Part shown: piece by piece, positions 1-9,865 of the stretch
How positions within the stretch are numbered: the stretch's first letter is position 1
Layout: every line of letters begins with the position of its first letter
NCBI RefSeq assembly: GCF_000023465.1
Contig: NC_014041.1
Span: 3,168,001-3,232,000, forward strand
From: Zunongwangia profunda SM-A87
Lineage (GTDB): Bacteria > Bacteroidota > Bacteroidia > Flavobacteriales > Flavobacteriaceae
Direction: 5' to 3'
DNA length: 64,000 bases
Translations under genes and position numbers: made by a program
The notes under the pieces: model-generated
Databases searched by the model: none
Told to the model about the DNA's origin: nothing
Seen by the model: the letters and a program-made list of their open reading frames with translations, nothing else

Positions 1-19
1 CCTAATAGAAAAATTTAAA

Positions 20-1681
20 GTGTATATTTCTAACCCTACATCATCATATCTCCTTAAGGAACGATTTCGGCCGACTTTAAAATTTTTCATTTTTTTATTT
101 CTTTCTGTTGAATTTTTATACCCACAATCCCCGCAATATGTCTTTTCAGAAATAAATGCGAGTGACGGCTTATCGGGAAATAAGGTGCGTAGCATCGGTC
201 AGTTAAGTGATGGCAGGATGGTTATTGTTACAGAGGGTCTGGTAGACATTTATAACGGGAGCTCTTTTACTTATATGCACTATAATGAAGATAAAGATTA
301 TGAACTATCCGATTATTCCGGTTATCACCGCCTTTATATAGGTCCTAACGACGGTATCTGGCTGAAGAATACATACTCGCTTAAGTATATCGACATGAAA
401 AAAGAAAAATTGATTACCGATGTGGATCAAATTTTTCAAAAAATGGGAATAAATGAAAAAGTGACTGATTTTTTTATTGATCCTAATAAAGACTTTTGGT
501 ATAAAGGGGAAAGCGGAAAGTTATTTTTTAAACCTAAGGATAAAGAAAAGGCTTCGGTTTTTATAGATAAGTTGCCTAAAAACGATCCGCTTTATGACCT
601 TACGGTAGCTAAAAATCAGGTTTTTCTATTTTATCGCTCAGGACAGGTAGAAGCTCACCATCTCACTTCAAAAAAAATTAGGCATTTTAAAAATTCCATT
701 CAAAATAAACCTTATCACAATACTTTATTGGTGGTTCCAGATAAACATTACATCTATCAATTAAGAAATGGGGATAGCTTGGGAATTGCACATCGGTTGG
801 ATATGAACAGTGGAGAATGGGAGATGCTTCTTAAAACCGATTATTTTCTAAATACATTGAGCATCGATTGGAATCGCAATATTTGGATTACCAATCCTAA
901 AGGAATTATGCAAATAGATACTTCACTATTCCACAAAAGAACCATAGAAAAACTTAAACTGCTAAATGGAGATGTCATTAATTCTGAAATAAGTACTATT
1001 TTCTTTGACAAGAATAAAGGGGTATGGATCGGTACATTAAACAGAGGGCTTTTATATTATCACCGGGACCGTTTTAAATTTAAAAATATCGGACATAAGT
1101 TCTTTCCTCATACCTCAGAAAAAGATATCGTAATAAATGGGTTTTCTGAATTTGACGATAAAGTTTTAGTAGCTACTGATAACGGAGTTTTTTTATATTA
1201 TCCAAAGAACCAAAAAATAGAGCGATTTTCAAGATTTACAACTCCATTAAAATGCAGGTTTATTTTTACCGAGGATGATGATTGCTGGATTGGCACATCC
1301 AATGGTCTCTATATTTCCAATAAAAAGACTTTCCAAAAACTAAAAACCCCATTCTCACAAGTTTACCAGTATCTTGGCGCTTCAATTCATCAATATTTGT
1401 TGGCTACAGATCAGGGTTTGTTTTTATTGAACTCTAAAAATAATGCTATAACACAGGTAACAGAAAAATCAGCTCCAATTTTTAATATTTCAAGGATTGA
1501 TTCTAATAAGTATGCCGGAGTTTCCAGGGAAGGCCTGTTTTTTATAATCTTAAAGAAGATTGTCTCCAAACAGCAAAAACCAATACTGAAATTCGCTTTT
1601 TTCATCAAAAGAACCAGGCCATCAATGATTTGTATACGGATAGTCGTGGATGGTTATGGACCGCTTCTCAGGATGGATTAA
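20..1681 (+). CDS. Hybrid two-component system sensor, N-terminal propeller part (frameshifted)
   Basis: This is the periplasmic sensor half of a SusR/HTCS-type hybrid histidine kinase. It starts at a GTG and has a hydrophobic segment at about residues 22-37 that serves as signal anchor. It then shows repeated beta-propeller blades of the two-component regulator type, with motifs such as GVWIGTLNRGLLYYHRD and DCWIGTSNGLYI. The in-frame product ends in an unrelated tail after about residue 508. The natural continuation is in the frame of the next entry, so this is the front of one protein of about 1,315 residues. The family senses a sugar released from the polysaccharide whose utilization genes follow. 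A start upstream of the window cannot be excluded. Whether the split is real or a sequencing error cannot be told from the sequence. Confidence 0.85.
   Translation: MYISNPTSSYLLKERFRPTLKFFIFLFLSVEFLYPQSPQYVFSEINASDGLSGNKVRSIGQLSDGRMVIVTEGLVDIYNGSSFTYMHYNEDKDYELSDYSGYHRLYIGPNDGIWLKNTYSLKYIDMKKEKLITDVDQIFQKMGINEKVTDFFIDPNKDFWYKGESGKLFFKPKDKEKASVFIDKLPKNDPLYDLTVAKNQVFLFYRSGQVEAHHLTSKKIRHFKNSIQNKPYHNTLLVVPDKHYIYQLRNGDSLGIAHRLDMNSGEWEMLLKTDYFLNTLSIDWNRNIWITNPKGIMQIDTSLFHKRTIEKLKLLNGDVINSEISTIFFDKNKGVWIGTLNRGLLYYHRDRFKFKNIGHKFFPHTSEKDIVINGFSEFDDKVLVATDNGVFLYYPKNQKIERFSRFTTPLKCRFIFTEDDDCWIGTSNGLYISNKKTFQKLKTPFSQVYQYLGASIHQYLLATDQGLFLLNSKNNAITQVTEKSAPIFNISRIDSNKYAGVSREGLFFIILKKIVSKQQKPILKFAFFIKRTRPSMICIRIVVDGYGPLLRMD
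1538..1543 (+). other. Frameshift site in a T homopolymer inside the HTCS gene
   Basis: A run of six T lies in the codons for the propeller region. Reading one additional T joins the upstream frame (..REGLFF) to the downstream frame (YNLKEDCLQ..) with no loss of propeller sequence, and the downstream frame stays open to position 3966. A one-base loss in a homopolymer is therefore the simplest explanation. Confidence 0.8.
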
Positions 1682-3966
1682 GTGTTTGGTTTCCTAAAAA
1701 AAATAAACTTAAACATTTCTATGCAAAAGATGGCTTGGTAAACAACAGTATCCAATCGATTATAGAAGATGATAAACAACAAATTTGGGTAGCTACTTCT
1801 AACGGGTTGTCTTGTGTACATATATCTGAAGAAAAAAAGGACCCGGCCTTCTTTTTTACAAATTATAACCAATATGATGGTGTTGTAGATTATGAATTTG
1901 TAAAAAATTCAGTACTAAAAATGAACAATGGTAGTTTGTTATGGGGCGGCTTGGATGGTTTTAATATTTTTAATCCTGCCAATAATCTTTTAGAAAAAAC
2001 AAAATTAGAAGTACCAATTTTCACGCAGTTCGAATTATTTGGGAAGCCTATATCACCAGGGCAGGAATTTAACGGTAAAACCATTTTAGATAAAGCCATA
2101 CAATACACCTCAGCAATTACACTGAAGCACCGACAAAATTTCTTTTCTTTAAGTTTTTCTGGATTAAATTACACCAATGTATCGAAAACAAAATACAAAT
2201 ATAGGCTTGAGGGAATCGACGAAAACTGGCAGGAAATAGCACCGGATAATGGATTAGGAAAAGCTTCTTATACCGATTTAAGCCCGGGAGACTATACCTT
2301 AAAAGTGACCTCTTCTGCTAACGGAACAATATGGAGTGATATGGCCACTCTACATATTATCATTTTACCCCCATGGTGGAAAACCTGGCCGGCCTACCTG
2401 GGTTACATAGTACTGATTTTGTTCATTATATATCTATGTTTCCACTTACTTTTAAAATATCAAAAGGAAAAACTTAAAGCAAAACAGTCGGAAGAATTAC
2501 GGACTTTAAAAGATCAGTTTTTCACCAATGTAAGTCATGAACTAAAAACGCCACTTAGCCTTATCATTACTCCTTTAGCCTCTATTCTAAAAACCGAAAA
2601 TAGTTCGAATCGCTCTAAATTGACTAAAATTCATCAAAGTGCTATAGAGTTGTTACAATTGGTAAATCAATTACTGGACGTTCGCAAAATCGAAACTACC
2701 GGGAAACTATCTGTAAATTCTGATTGCTGCCAGCTTAATCAGCTTTTAAATAACGTTACTCAGCCTTTTGATGAATTAGCACAGCATAAGGGAATACGTT
2801 TTAAAAGAGAAATTTCTAAAGAAGAAACCTTAATATTTATAGATAATGAAAAGTTTAAAAAAATAGTAAGCAACCTGTTATCTAACGCATTTAAATTTAC
2901 ACCGCAAGAGGGCAAAGTGAGCTTTATCGGGGAACTAGATGGAGAAATCCTTAAAATACAGGTTACGGATAATGGTAAGGGGATTGCAAAGGAAGAAGTA
3001 CCAAAAATTTTTGAACGCTATTATCGATCTAATCCTGAAGGTGAGAATACCGGTACCGGTATTGGCTTACATCTGGTTAAATCTTACCTGGAATTATTAG
3101 GGGGAACGGTAAATGTAACCAGTGCACCAGCTAAGGGAAGCACGTTTACCGTAAGGATTCCGGTAAGGATAAATATTCCTGCCCAACCTAAAATCCTAAC
3201 TTCTTATAAAGATACCAATGAGGGCTTTTCCATTTTAATTGTAGAGGATCATCCAGATTTTCAGGATTTCTTGTTTTCTGAACTTAAAGAGGATTTTAAT
3301 ATTTATACGGCAAAGAATGGGTTAGAAGGTTTAGAACAAGTAAAAAAACATCATCCCGATCTTGTGATTAGTGATATAATGATGCCCGTAATGACGGGAA
3401 TAACTTTATGCCATAATATTAAAAGTGATATTGAAATCTCTCATATCCCGGTGATTTTACTTAGCGCACGATCTTCAGAAGAATCTAAATTAAAAGGTTT
3501 TGAAGCTAAGGCCGATGCTTATATGGATAAACCTTTTAATCTGGAAATCCTTAAACAACGTATTGAAAATCTGGTACAGGAACAACAATCCCGAAAAGAA
3601 GTTTTTAAAAATTCAGCTGAAATTAAGCCAGACGAAATAACGATCGGTAAAACCGATAGCTTATTCATGGAAAAAGCGCTACAGAAGGTTCACGAAAATA
3701 TGGAAAACACAGCTTATTCTGTTAAGCAATTAAGTAGTGATCTTAACATGGATCGTACCGGACTTTTCAGAAAAATAAAGGCTATTACTGGCCTATCTCC
3801 TACTGCCTTTATTCGCTCCATAAAATTAAAACATGCTCGCCAACTTTTGGATGAAGGAAAATCAGTTTCCGAGGTATCTGTTAAAGTAGGTTTTTCCAGC
3901 CTTAGCTATTTTGGAAAATGTTTCCAGCAGGAATATGGAAAAAAACCATCAGATTATAAAAACTGA
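1630..3966 (+). CDS. Hybrid two-component system: Y_Y_Y, histidine kinase, receiver and AraC-type HTH part
   Basis: This is the C-terminal part of the HTCS regulator. The ATG at 1630 is only an internal codon; true coding continues from about position 1540. In order it shows the last propeller blades, a Y_Y_Y domain (about residues 185-245), one membrane helix (about 253-275), and a HisKA domain with the phospho-acceptor His in VSHELKTP (residue 303). An ATPase domain follows (NLLSNAFKFTP, DNGKGIA, GTGIGLHL), then a receiver domain with Asp 582 in VISDIMMP and an AraC-type DNA-binding domain at the C-terminus. Such one-protein systems activate the adjacent susCD and glycosidase genes when an oligosaccharide binds the propeller. 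GH31 follows after 101 nt on the same strand. If the frameshift is real, sensor and kinase are uncoupled. Confidence 0.88.
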   Translation: MYTDSRGWLWTASQDGLSVWFPKKNKLKHFYAKDGLVNNSIQSIIEDDKQQIWVATSNGLSCVHISEEKKDPAFFFTNYNQYDGVVDYEFVKNSVLKMNNGSLLWGGLDGFNIFNPANNLLEKTKLEVPIFTQFELFGKPISPGQEFNGKTILDKAIQYTSAITLKHRQNFFSLSFSGLNYTNVSKTKYKYRLEGIDENWQEIAPDNGLGKASYTDLSPGDYTLKVTSSANGTIWSDMATLHIIILPPWWKTWPAYLGYIVLILFIIYLCFHLLLKYQKEKLKAKQSEELRTLKDQFFTNVSHELKTPLSLIITPLASILKTENSSNRSKLTKIHQSAIELLQLVNQLLDVRKIETTGKLSVNSDCCQLNQLLNNVTQPFDELAQHKGIRFKREISKEETLIFIDNEKFKKIVSNLLSNAFKFTPQEGKVSFIGELDGEILKIQVTDNGKGIAKEEVPKIFERYYRSNPEGENTGTGIGLHLVKSYLELLGGTVNVTSAPAKGSTFTVRIPVRINIPAQPKILTSYKDTNEGFSILIVEDHPDFQDFLFSELKEDFNIYTAKNGLEGLEQVKKHHPDLVISDIMMPVMTGITLCHNIKSDIEISHIPVILLSARSSEESKLKGFEAKADAYMDKPFNLEILKQRIENLVQEQQSRKEVFKNSAEIKPDEITIGKTDSLFMEKALQKVHENMENTAYSVKQLSSDLNMDRTGLFRKIKAITGLSPTAFIRSIKLKHARQLLDEGKSVSEVSVKVGFSSLSYFGKCFQQEYGKKPSDYKN

Positions 3967-4067
3967 GAAATTACAACGAAAATTCAACCAATATGATAAT
4001 TGTTGCAACATTTGCACTACTCATTTTATGTATTTAAAAATAAATTTGATTCATAAAATTATTCTAA

Positions 4068-6458
4068 ATGACTCATATTAAATACTTTTTAATGGGAATA
4101 GCATGTATTGCTTTTACCTTTACTTCTCTTGCTTTTAACAACGATCCTAATTATGAGAAAACCAAATTAGGCATAAAATTAAGTCTGGAAAATGCTAATC
4201 TTGAGATTCAGTTCTATACATCTTCCATGGTTAGGGTTATAAAAACCCCAAAGAATTCTTCTTTTGAAAAGAAAAGTCTTTCAGTTGTTTTAGAGCCTAA
4301 AAAAACATCATTTAAAATTGAAGAAAAAAAGAATGAACTCCTATTGAAAAGTGAAAAACTGGAGATCGCTATTAATACCAAAACAGGTAATATACGTTAT
4401 AATTCTCCAGATCACTCGCTTCTTTTAAAAGAGAAAACAGGCGATCCTTTATTTACTCCATTTAAAGATGTAGATCAGGACACCTATACGGTAAGCCAAA
4501 GCTTTAATTTAGATCCCAAGGAGACTATTTATGGCCTTGGGATTTTACAAAATGGCAAAATGTCACAACGCAACCTGGAAGTTAAAATGATCCAGGCAAA
4601 CCGCGAAGATTATATTCCGTTTTTCCAATCGGTTAAAGGATATGGTTTATTTTGGGACAATTACTCTCCTACTACGTTTAGCGACGATACAAGCGCCACT
4701 TCTTTTACCTCAGAAGTTGGTGATGGAATAGATTATTACTTTATGTATGGCGGTAATGCCGATAGTGTGATTGCTCACATGCGACAATTAACGGGACAGG
4801 CGCCTATGTTCCCACTTTGGACATACGGCTACTGGCAAAGTAAAGAGCGCTATAAAAGTCAGGAAGAAACCGTTGGTGTTGTGAAAAAATATCGTGATTT
4901 AGGAGTTCCATTAGATGGTATAATCCAGGATTGGCAGTATTGGGGAGATAATTACCATTGGAATGCCATGGAATTTTTAAATGAAGAATTCCCGAATCCT
5001 CAAAAAATGGTAGACGATATCCATGCATTGAATGCACATATTATTATTTCAATATGGTCTTCTTTTGGACCAAAAACCCAACCTTATAAAGAATTGGAAA
5101 AAGATAACATGTTGTTCAACTTTTCTACATGGCCACAATCTGGTAAAAGTGACTGGCCACCAAACATGGATTATCCTTCAGGCGTAAGGGTTTATGATCC
5201 TTATAATCCAAAAGCACGAGATATCTATTGGAAATATCTAAAAAAAGGTTTATTCTCCCTGGGCATCGATGGCTGGTGGATGGACTCTACAGAACCAGAT
5301 CATTTAGATATCAAACCTGAAGATTTTGATGAAAAAACCTATTTAGGCTCTTTTAGAAAAGTACGTAATGCTTTCCCATTAATGACGGTAGGCGGTGTAT
5401 ATAAGCATATGCGTGAAGCTACCTCAGATAAGCGGGTATTTATTTTAACGCGTTCGGCTTTTGCCGGCCAGCAACGCTATGCTGCCAATACCTGGTCTGG
5501 CGATACCGAAGCTTCCTGGAAAACACTAAAAGACCAGATATCCTCAGGACTTAATTTTTCACTTACGGGCATCCCATATTGGAATAGCGATATTGGAGGT
5601 TTCTTTATATGGGAGTTTAAGGATAAATTAGACGATCCTGAATATAGGGAACTCTATGCAAGATGGCTTCAGTTCGCAACCTTCACACCAATGATGCGAT
5701 CCCATGGAGCCGATGCTCCACGCGAAATTTACCAATTTGGTAAAAAAGGAGAACCCGTATATGATGCCCTGGAAAAATATATCAATTTACGCTACAGCCT
5801 ACTTCCGTATATCTATTCTGAGGCATGGCAGATTACAAATCAACAATCAAGCTTAATGCGTGCTTTGGTAATGGATTTCCCTAAAGATGAAAAGGTCTTA
5901 GATCTTAATGATCAATATATGTTTGGACATTCCTTTTTAGTCGCTCCGGTTTTGAAATCGATGTATACCGAAGATAAAAAAGAAAACTTTCAACAAGATG
6001 GATATCGTCAAGTATACCTACCAAAAGGAACAGAATGGTTTGATTACTGGACCGGAGAACGTTTTTCTGGCGGACAAACTATCGATAAAAAAGCGCCAAT
6101 AGATATTCTTCCTTTATATGTGAAAGCAGGGAGTATCGTTCCCGTAGGCCCTAAAGTTGATTATGCTGAACAAAAAGACTGGTCTAACTTACAAATAAAT
6201 ATATATCCCGGTGCTGATGCTGAATTTACACTATATGAAGATGAGAACGATAATTATAATTACGAAAAGGGAGCCTATAGCGAAATAAAATTCGTTTGGG
6301 ATAATAACAAACAACAATTAACGATCGAAAAGCGTCAAGGAAAGTTTGAGGGAATGCTTAAAGATAGATCATTCCAACTACATATAGAAACTGCTGAAAC
6401 AACCAAAACTACAAAGAAAATCACTTACAAGGGTGATAAGATGGTTATAGCATTCTAA
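4068..6458 (+). CDS. Glycoside hydrolase family 31 (alpha-xylosidase or alpha-glucosidase type)
   Basis: An exo-acting retaining alpha-glycosidase of 796 residues with an N-terminal signal peptide (cut near LAFNN), so periplasmic or secreted. It has the GH31 N-terminal beta-domain, then the catalytic barrel. The probable nucleophile is Asp 406 in GWWMDSTEPD and the probable acid/base is Asp 479 in WSGDTEASW. A C-terminal beta-sandwich follows (LPKGTEWFDYWTGERFSGG). The WWMDSTEPD form is more like alpha-xylosidase-type GH31 proteins than typical maltases, but substrate cannot be settled by eye. It lies between the HTCS regulator and susC on the same strand, which fits removal of alpha-linked side groups from imported oligosaccharides. 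Confidence 0.9.
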   Translation: MTHIKYFLMGIACIAFTFTSLAFNNDPNYEKTKLGIKLSLENANLEIQFYTSSMVRVIKTPKNSSFEKKSLSVVLEPKKTSFKIEEKKNELLLKSEKLEIAINTKTGNIRYNSPDHSLLLKEKTGDPLFTPFKDVDQDTYTVSQSFNLDPKETIYGLGILQNGKMSQRNLEVKMIQANREDYIPFFQSVKGYGLFWDNYSPTTFSDDTSATSFTSEVGDGIDYYFMYGGNADSVIAHMRQLTGQAPMFPLWTYGYWQSKERYKSQEETVGVVKKYRDLGVPLDGIIQDWQYWGDNYHWNAMEFLNEEFPNPQKMVDDIHALNAHIIISIWSSFGPKTQPYKELEKDNMLFNFSTWPQSGKSDWPPNMDYPSGVRVYDPYNPKARDIYWKYLKKGLFSLGIDGWWMDSTEPDHLDIKPEDFDEKTYLGSFRKVRNAFPLMTVGGVYKHMREATSDKRVFILTRSAFAGQQRYAANTWSGDTEASWKTLKDQISSGLNFSLTGIPYWNSDIGGFFIWEFKDKLDDPEYRELYARWLQFATFTPMMRSHGADAPREIYQFGKKGEPVYDALEKYINLRYSLLPYIYSEAWQITNQQSSLMRALVMDFPKDEKVLDLNDQYMFGHSFLVAPVLKSMYTEDKKENFQQDGYRQVYLPKGTEWFDYWTGERFSGGQTIDKKAPIDILPLYVKAGSIVPVGPKVDYAEQKDWSNLQINIYPGADAEFTLYEDENDNYNYEKGAYSEIKFVWDNNKQQLTIEKRQGKFEGMLKDRSFQLHIETAETTKTTKKITYKGDKMVIAF

Positions 6459-6823
6459 AAGAAAAAAGAACCTCGCGGAATTCCCCCCTCTAATAGGGAT
6501 TGAAAAATACACTTAAAATCATCCCCTCTATTTTAAGTTAAAATTTATAACCCGATCCGGCTTTGCGTGTTTGCTTAAAAATTAAGCGGCCCGAAGCCGG
6601 GGTTATAATAAGTTTCTAAAATAAGCGCCTACAACGTCAATTTTAGTAGTCCCAAATAAGCTAGCATATACTTTTTTAAGTCATCTGGCAGAACATGATA
6701 CCTACAATACAAAAAAAGCATGAAAAACGAAAAGGTTTTCGTTTCGATCATTGATATAATAACATAATCAAAACGTAAAACTTAAAGATTAAACAATAGA
6801 CTATTAATTTAAATCAATTTTTT
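6459..6823 (+). other. Spacer between GH31 and susC with a large hairpin
   Basis: No gene is seen in these 365 bases. The first 150 bases hold a large inverted repeat (separate entry). The rest is AT-rich leader upstream of susC and probably contains the susCD promoter, although I could not assign a clear TAnnTTTG box. Confidence 0.5.
6545..6608. repeat. Nested inverted repeat (REP-like or attenuator hairpin) upstream of susC
   Basis: TTATAACC (6545-6552) pairs with GGTTATAA (6601-6608), and CCGGCTT (6557-6563) pairs with AAGCCGG (6594-6600), leaving a 4-nt bulge CGAT. The loop holds a second hairpin, GCTTAA-AAA-TTAAGC (6573-6587). No T-run follows, so a simple intrinsic terminator is unlikely. 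It may limit read-through or protect mRNA ends between GH31 and susC. Confidence 0.6.
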
Positions 6824-9800
6824 ATGTGTAAATTTTATTTTTTTACTCATTACGTTATGTCAAGGTATACTCTCGCCTTGCTTGTCGTAATGCTTGTATG
6901 TTTCAACCATGAAGCCCAGGCAAAAATAGTAGATTTCTCCCATCAGAATGTTCAGGAACCAATAACGGGTAAGGTGACTTCAGAAAATGATGGTATGCCA
7001 TTGGCCGGTGCTAATATTGTAGTTAAAGGAACACAAATAGCAACTTCTACAGATTTTGACGGCAACTATACCCTGGACGCTCCTGAAGGATCTATTTTGG
7101 TAGTGACTTATGTGGGTTTTGCTACTCAGGAAATCGCTGTAGGAAAGGATAGAGTAGTTAATATCTCCCTGCAAGAAGATACCAATGCCCTGGAAGAAAT
7201 CGTACTTATAGGATATGGAAAACAAAAAGCAGGAGATGTGACCAGTGCTGTAGCTAATGTTAAAGCCGAGGATTTTAATAAAGGGCAACTAACCGATGCC
7301 GGACAATTGATACAGGGAAAAGTTGCTGGGCTGGCGGTTACCAATGCTAATGGAGATCCTACAGCAACAAGCTCAATCAAATTAAGAGGAAACAATACGC
7401 TATCTGGTGCATATTCAGACCCTCTGGTACTTATCGACGGTATACCAGGAGCTTTAAACACGGTTGCTCCAGAAGACATCGAAACCATAGATGTTTTAAA
7501 AGATGGATCTGCCGCAGCAATATATGGTGTTAGGGGAACGAATGGCGTCGTTTTAATTACTACAAAAAGAGCGAAAGGTGCGAAGATAAATACGGTAGAA
7601 TATTCTGGATATGTAAGCACTGCCAAGATTGCCAGAGAACTCGATTTTTTAAGTGCAGGACAGTTTCGGGAATTATATCCGGAATCAGATTTAGGGGCCA
7701 GTACCAACTGGCTGGACGAAATCACCAGAACCCCTATAACCCATGTGCATAATATTACGCTTAGAGGAGGCAGTTCACAAACCAATTATATTGCAAACAT
7801 TAATTATAATTCACAGCAAGGCATCTTTTTAAAGTCAGATAACCAAACCTTTAGAGGACGCTTAGAAGTAAATCACAAGATGTTTGACGATAAATTGCAT
7901 CTGCGATTTTCTTTATTAGGAAGAGAGAATAAATATACCTCTACCGGAGCAGGAAGTAGCTTTAGGCCCTGGATCTACTATCAGGCTATGCGTTATAATC
8001 CCACAGCACCTATTAAAAACGAAGATGGAAGTTGGTATCAGAACATCAGTAAATTAGGATACGAAAACCCGCTTTCCCTAATTAAAGAATCTGACGGAAA
8101 TGTAAAAACTTCTGAAATGCGTTACGTTGGAACAGTAACCTATAATCCTATAGAAGCGCTTACGCTAAATGGTAACTTCTCGTTGACAAGGGAGCCAAGC
8201 ACCAACGGTTATTCTGAAACTTTAAATCACGTTTCCAATATAAGGGATGGTTTTGCGGGCTACTCCAACATAGGAGGCTATACTGATACCGATAGGCAAA
8301 TAGAGTTAACCGCAACCTATGATAAAGATTTGGAAAATCATGAGTTCTCAGTGCTTTTAGGGTACAGCTACTTAAGTAATGAAAGCGAATGGTATGGTAT
8401 GAATAATTTTGGATTTCAGGACGATTATTTTGGTGGATGGCATAATATAGGCGTTGGAAATGCGCTTCAGGAAGGTTTTGCAGGAATGAGTTCTGGAAAA
8501 TTCAAAAAAAATCTGATTAGTTTCTTTTCTCGTGTCACCTATTCCTATAAAGATAGATACCTGCTTATGGCCAGTATCAGACATGAAGGTGCAAGTCAGC
8601 TCTGGGGAACCAACAATGCCTGGGGAACTTTCCCTGCAGCTTCTATTGGTTGGAAAATCACAAATGAAGAATTTATGAGTAACCAGAATCTTTTTAATGA
8701 AATTAAATTGAGAGCAGGCTATGGGGTGACCGGTTCCCAACCAGCAGATTCTTTTTTAGGTATAGGAATGCTTAAATATGGAGATTATGCCTATGTAAAT
8801 GGTCAATGGTTAAGAACTGTTGTTCCTGCCTCTAACCCTAATCCCGATTTAAAATGGGAAGAAAAAAGAGAAACCAACCTTGGGGTGGATTTCTCACTTA
8901 AAAACGGTCGGCTTTCGGGTTCAATAGATGCTTACGAACGCAATGTGGTAGGCCTTTTATATTCTTACAACGTTTCTATGCCTCCTTACCTATATCCTAC
9001 GATAATGGCCAACGGTGGGAATATGGTAAATCGCGGAATTGAAGTTTTGATTAATACTACACCTGTAGAAACCGAAGATTTTAGTTGGAATAGTACCATT
9101 ACCTATTCTGTTAACGAAAATAAATTGAAAAGCCTAAATGGCAGTGTATTCAAAACCGATTACGACTTTTTTGATACAGGAGATGTTTATTACGAAGGAC
9201 AAACGACAAGGTCCCATCGTGTCCAGGTAGGACAATCTATAGGAAATTTCTATGGATTCAGAGTAACAGATGTAGATCAGGATGGAAAATGGATATATGA
9301 AGATGCCAATGGGAATCCCGTAGCTTACGATGATTTTAGCCATGCTCCGGAAGACCGCCATTATATAGGTAATGGTATCCCTAAATGGTACGCCGGTTTC
9401 AATAACACTTTCCGTTATAAAAACCTGGATTTAACGGTAAATATGAGAGGGGCGTTTAATTTCCAGATTATAAATGAAGCTAGAATGAACTTTGAAGGTA
9501 CTCAAAACGGATATAGGGACAATCGTCTTTCTTCGGTTACTGATAAAGTATTCGGAAAAACAACGCTTAGCCCAGAAGTACAGGCAGAATATAATAGTTA
9601 CTATGTTGAAGATGGAGATTACTGGAAAATCGATAATATCGCTTTAGGGTATACTATAGATAAATTTAATACTGAAATTATCAAATCTCTAAGGGTATAT
9701 GGATCGGTGAATAATGCATTTACGATAACCGGCTATAATGGTATCGATCCAGAAGTAAATACTTCAGGATTAAACCCGGGAATAGATCGAAGGGAGAAAT

Positions 9801-9847
9801 TCCCCACCGTAACCACTTTTACTTTAGGTCTTAGTGCCAGATTTTAA
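6824..9847 (+). CDS. SusC/RagA family TonB-linked outer membrane transporter
   Basis: The outer membrane active importer of the locus, 1,007 residues, the usual SusC length. After a signal sequence comes a carboxypeptidase-D-like regulatory domain (about residues 46-120, with GMPLAGANIVVKG and FDGNYTL). The TonB-box region EEIVLIGYGKQK and the plug with DVLKDGSAAAIYG and GVVLITTK follow. The rest is a beta-barrel ending in an aromatic C-terminus (LGLSARF). Known SusC proteins import oligosaccharides bound by the SusD lid, driven by TonB-ExbBD. The start could also be the ATG at 6857 (MSRYTLALLVV), which gives a more usual signal peptide. susD follows after 18 nt, so the two are co-transcribed. 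Confidence 0.95.
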   Translation: MCKFYFFTHYVMSRYTLALLVVMLVCFNHEAQAKIVDFSHQNVQEPITGKVTSENDGMPLAGANIVVKGTQIATSTDFDGNYTLDAPEGSILVVTYVGFATQEIAVGKDRVVNISLQEDTNALEEIVLIGYGKQKAGDVTSAVANVKAEDFNKGQLTDAGQLIQGKVAGLAVTNANGDPTATSSIKLRGNNTLSGAYSDPLVLIDGIPGALNTVAPEDIETIDVLKDGSAAAIYGVRGTNGVVLITTKRAKGAKINTVEYSGYVSTAKIARELDFLSAGQFRELYPESDLGASTNWLDEITRTPITHVHNITLRGGSSQTNYIANINYNSQQGIFLKSDNQTFRGRLEVNHKMFDDKLHLRFSLLGRENKYTSTGAGSSFRPWIYYQAMRYNPTAPIKNEDGSWYQNISKLGYENPLSLIKESDGNVKTSEMRYVGTVTYNPIEALTLNGNFSLTREPSTNGYSETLNHVSNIRDGFAGYSNIGGYTDTDRQIELTATYDKDLENHEFSVLLGYSYLSNESEWYGMNNFGFQDDYFGGWHNIGVGNALQEGFAGMSSGKFKKNLISFFSRVTYSYKDRYLLMASIRHEGASQLWGTNNAWGTFPAASIGWKITNEEFMSNQNLFNEIKLRAGYGVTGSQPADSFLGIGMLKYGDYAYVNGQWLRTVVPASNPNPDLKWEEKRETNLGVDFSLKNGRLSGSIDAYERNVVGLLYSYNVSMPPYLYPTIMANGGNMVNRGIEVLINTTPVETEDFSWNSTITYSVNENKLKSLNGSVFKTDYDFFDTGDVYYEGQTTRSHRVQVGQSIGNFYGFRVTDVDQDGKWIYEDANGNPVAYDDFSHAPEDRHYIGNGIPKWYAGFNNTFRYKNLDLTVNMRGAFNFQIINEARMNFEGTQNGYRDNRLSSVTDKVFGKTTLSPEVQAEYNSYYVEDGDYWKIDNIALGYTIDKFNTEIIKSLRVYGSVNNAFTITGYNGIDPEVNTSGLNPGIDRREKFPTVTTFTLGLSARF

Positions 9848-9865
9848 AATTAAAAAGCAATTCTA

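Noticed and set aside
1538..1543. Programmed -1 frameshift as the leading explanation
   Set aside because: A T6 run alone, without a clear downstream stimulator, is more simply a one-base indel. The possibility is kept only as an alternative.
7126..7785. 219-codon open frame on the minus strand inside susC
   Set aside because: It lies wholly opposite a well-supported SusC plug region, and its product has no recognisable domain; it is a shadow of the coding strand.
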